A stretch of DNA of 16,750 nucleotides, from NCBI GenBank assembly GCA_023135015.1, contig JAGLTZ010000108.1, forward strand, positions 1 to 16,750, written 5' to 3'. The position numbers and the translations under genes were made by a program. The notes under the pieces were generated by a model that had not been told where the DNA came from, searched no databases, and saw only the letters and a list, made by a program, of their open reading frames with translations. Numbering within the stretch: the first letter of the stretch is position 1; every line of letters starts with the position of its first letter. The stretch is from Candidatus Latescibacterota bacterium (GTDB taxonomy: Bacteria > Blakebacterota > Blakebacteria > Blakebacterales > Blakebacteraceae). This document shows positions 15,195 to 16,750 of the stretch, piece after piece.

Positions 15195-16750
15195 ATGTCG
15201 GTGCAGGGGCTGCAGGTCGGGGTTTTCCTGGCGGGTGGTCTTTTGCTCATGCTGCTGGGAGTCATGATTTTCCGGGAAAGCCCTGGACGACGACTGAACA
15301 GGGTGACGGCCGCGATGCTCTTTTTCGGGGGGCTTGGTTCGCTTATGGGGGCGGTCGGGGTTTCCTTGAGCGAAGCGGTGACAGCCGAAACCATCGGAGC
15401 GGCCACAGAGACCGCACTCTCCATCCAGAACGTCCGTCAGCTCACCGTCATCTGGGAGTTCTTCTTCCCGACACTCATACTGTTCAGCCTGGTCTTCCCT
15501 CGCGAGTCCGAGGTGTTGAAGCGCCATCCCCGGCTTATCTGGCTGGTTTACCTCCCCTACCTGTTCCACCTGCTGTTGGTGCTGCTTTTTCTGATAAACC
15601 CCGATTTGCTCGACTCGATCAATCTGAGCGGTAGGGGGGGACTGCTCAATTCTTTCCTCAAGGTCATCGATTTTGCCGTCTTCCTCTTCGCCACGCTTTT
15701 CAGGCTTATCTACCGGGCGCATATCCAGCTGTGGGCAGCGGTGAACGTACTGTACGTAATCCTCGCGATCTACTTCCTGAGACAGACCCACAGGAGCCTG
15801 GCAAACGAGCGTCTCCGCCTCCAGGTTTCGATCCTGCAGGTCGGTATAGGTCTCAGTGTTGGCATCTACATCGTCGTCAGCATGGTGTCGATCGCGCTGC
15901 CGTCACTCCATCTTCCTGACTGGACCAGGGCTATCCTTCTCTCCCTGGCGCTGATGATCGGGTGCGGAACCATCGCCTGGGTAATAATACGTCACCAGTT
16001 TCTTGATGTTCAGGTCCTTGCCAAGAGGGGTCTGATCTACTCCGCGGCCACCGGTGTAGTGGTGGGTGTCTACTTTATCCTCTTCACCTGGTTCACCAAT
16101 CTCTACCAGGCGGTGATGGGTCCAGAGGTGACCAATACCACTCTGGTTCAGATCATTTTTATTGTGATCGCAGTGCTCTTTTTCCAGCCGCTGCTGGGGA
16201 GGCTGGAGTCGATTGTAGACCGCTTTTTCATACGCGACCAGACTGACTACCGGAATGTGCTGCAGCAGAGCGTAACGAACATCGTAGGCATCCTCGAAAT
16301 GGATTCGCTGATGAGGGCGCTCTATCAGACCCTTGAGAGGGCTTTCCTGGTTGATGAGGTCGCCGTTGTCCTTCTCGATCGCGGTACAGGCGCCTACAGG
16401 TTCATCCGCCGGGGACCACCTCCTCTCAGGCAGGAGCGATGGGAATTGAAGACCCCGGCTGAACTGGAAGGGGATACCAGGCCTGACGATACGTCACTCC
16501 AGGAGGGGCTGATAGAAGCGCGTCGGCGGGCGGCGTCAGGGCCGGGTCGTGCGATTTTCAGGGCCGGGGACCCAGTGGCCGAGGTGCTGGCCAGGGCTTC
16601 GGGTCCGGTCCGCTACGATCGGCTGATTGCCGAGATGTCTGAGGATGAGCGCAGCGGACGCCCGCCTCTGCAGGGACTCAATCCTCACATAGTAGTGCCG
16701 CTCAGGCAGAGAAATAATCTACTGGGGATCTTCACCCTTGGCTCGAAGCT
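15195..16750 (+). CDS. Multi-pass membrane sensor with GAF domain, 3' end outside window
   Basis: An open frame from the ATG at 15195 to the window edge with no stop (518 codons seen). The first 330 residues contain about eight or nine hydrophobic helices, for example residues 6-26, 34-55, 107-127 and around 308-335. A basic-acidic linker, VDRFFIRDQTDYRNVLQQ (341-358), is typical of the junction after the membrane part of sensor histidine kinases. After it comes a GAF-like domain (about 360-518), reaching VPLRQRNNLLGIFTLG at the edge. The output domain lies beyond the window: histidine kinase, PP2C/SpoIIE-type phosphatase or cyclase are all possible. Its position two bases after an RsbW-like kinase gene makes a role in controlling that partner switch likely. 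There is no ribosome binding site, so it is probably coupled to the preceding gene. Confidence 0.85.
   Translation, partial: MSVQGLQVGVFLAGGLLLMLLGVMIFRESPGRRLNRVTAAMLFFGGLGSLMGAVGVSLSEAVTAETIGAATETALSIQNVRQLTVIWEFFFPTLILFSLVFPRESEVLKRHPRLIWLVYLPYLFHLLLVLLFLINPDLLDSINLSGRGGLLNSFLKVIDFAVFLFATLFRLIYRAHIQLWAAVNVLYVILAIYFLRQTHRSLANERLRLQVSILQVGIGLSVGIYIVVSMVSIALPSLHLPDWTRAILLSLALMIGCGTIAWVIIRHQFLDVQVLAKRGLIYSAATGVVVGVYFILFTWFTNLYQAVMGPEVTNTTLVQIIFIVIAVLFFQPLLGRLESIVDRFFIRDQTDYRNVLQQSVTNIVGILEMDSLMRALYQTLERAFLVDEVAVVLLDRGTGAYRFIRRGPPPLRQERWELKTPAELEGDTRPDDTSLQEGLIEARRRAASGPGRAIFRAGDPVAEVLARASGPVRYDRLIAEMSEDERSGRPPLQGLNPHIVVPLRQRNNLLGIFTLGSK

Noticed and set aside
14952..15791. 279-codon minus-strand reading frame opposite the RsbW-like and sensor genes
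   Set aside because: Its Gln/Glu/Arg-rich sequence mirrors the hydrophobic codons of the sensor on the other strand. The plus-strand genes have clear domains.

Overview
The window looks like ordinary chromosomal DNA from a Gram-negative (diderm) bacterium of moderately high GC content. The most diagnostic gene is a 1990-residue SprA/Sov homologue, the giant outer-membrane barrel of the type IX secretion system (T9SS), which is essentially confined to the Bacteroidota and related FCB-superphylum lineages. Together with lptF/lptG (LPS export), an SpoIIAA/RsbW-type partner-switching pair and the GC-rich codon use, this points to a non-Bacteroidota FCB lineage (for example Gemmatimonadota, Latescibacterota, Zixibacteria or a similar candidate phylum). 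The exact phylum cannot be fixed from the sequence alone. No transposase, integrase, phage gene, CRISPR array, tRNA or rRNA was seen.

Layout. (1) 24-1406, plus strand: a sodium-coupled NSS-family transporter, convergent with (2) 3922-1453, minus strand: a two-gene lptF-lptG operon with translational coupling. (3) 3923-4180: a 258-bp divergent intergenic region, unusually rich in dyad symmetry, with two overlapping -10-like hexamers on opposite strands, a nested 46-bp inverted repeat and a separate 8-bp-stem hairpin just before sprA. (4) 4181-11115: sprA followed 17 bp later by a lipoprotein of the M28/glutaminyl cyclase family. (5) 11167-14232: a ComEA-like helix-hairpin-helix protein, a membrane-anchored pilin-like protein, a degenerate PilM-like protein, RsmD (16S rRNA m2G966 methyltransferase) and CoaD (phosphopantetheine adenylyltransferase), all on the plus strand. 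(6) 14233-14446: a 214-bp non-coding spacer. (7) 14447-16750: a STAS anti-sigma-factor antagonist, an RsbW-like kinase and a large multi-pass membrane sensor with a GAF domain that runs off the end of the window. These three are packed with a 4-nt overlap and a 2-nt gap.

How the genes fit together. LptF/LptG and SprA both build or use the outer membrane and are transcribed divergently from a shared control region. SprA is predicted to mature with an N-terminal glutamine, and the next gene encodes a lipoprotein with the hallmarks of glutaminyl cyclase. This resembles the Bacteroidota arrangement in which secreted proteins are exposed with Gln at +1 and capped as pyroglutamate. The pilin-like/PilM-like pair may be part of a pseudopilus or type IV pilus-like machine whose other parts lie elsewhere. 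The last three genes look like a signalling module in which a membrane sensor controls an anti-sigma partner switch; neither the target sigma factor nor the sensor's output domain is in view.
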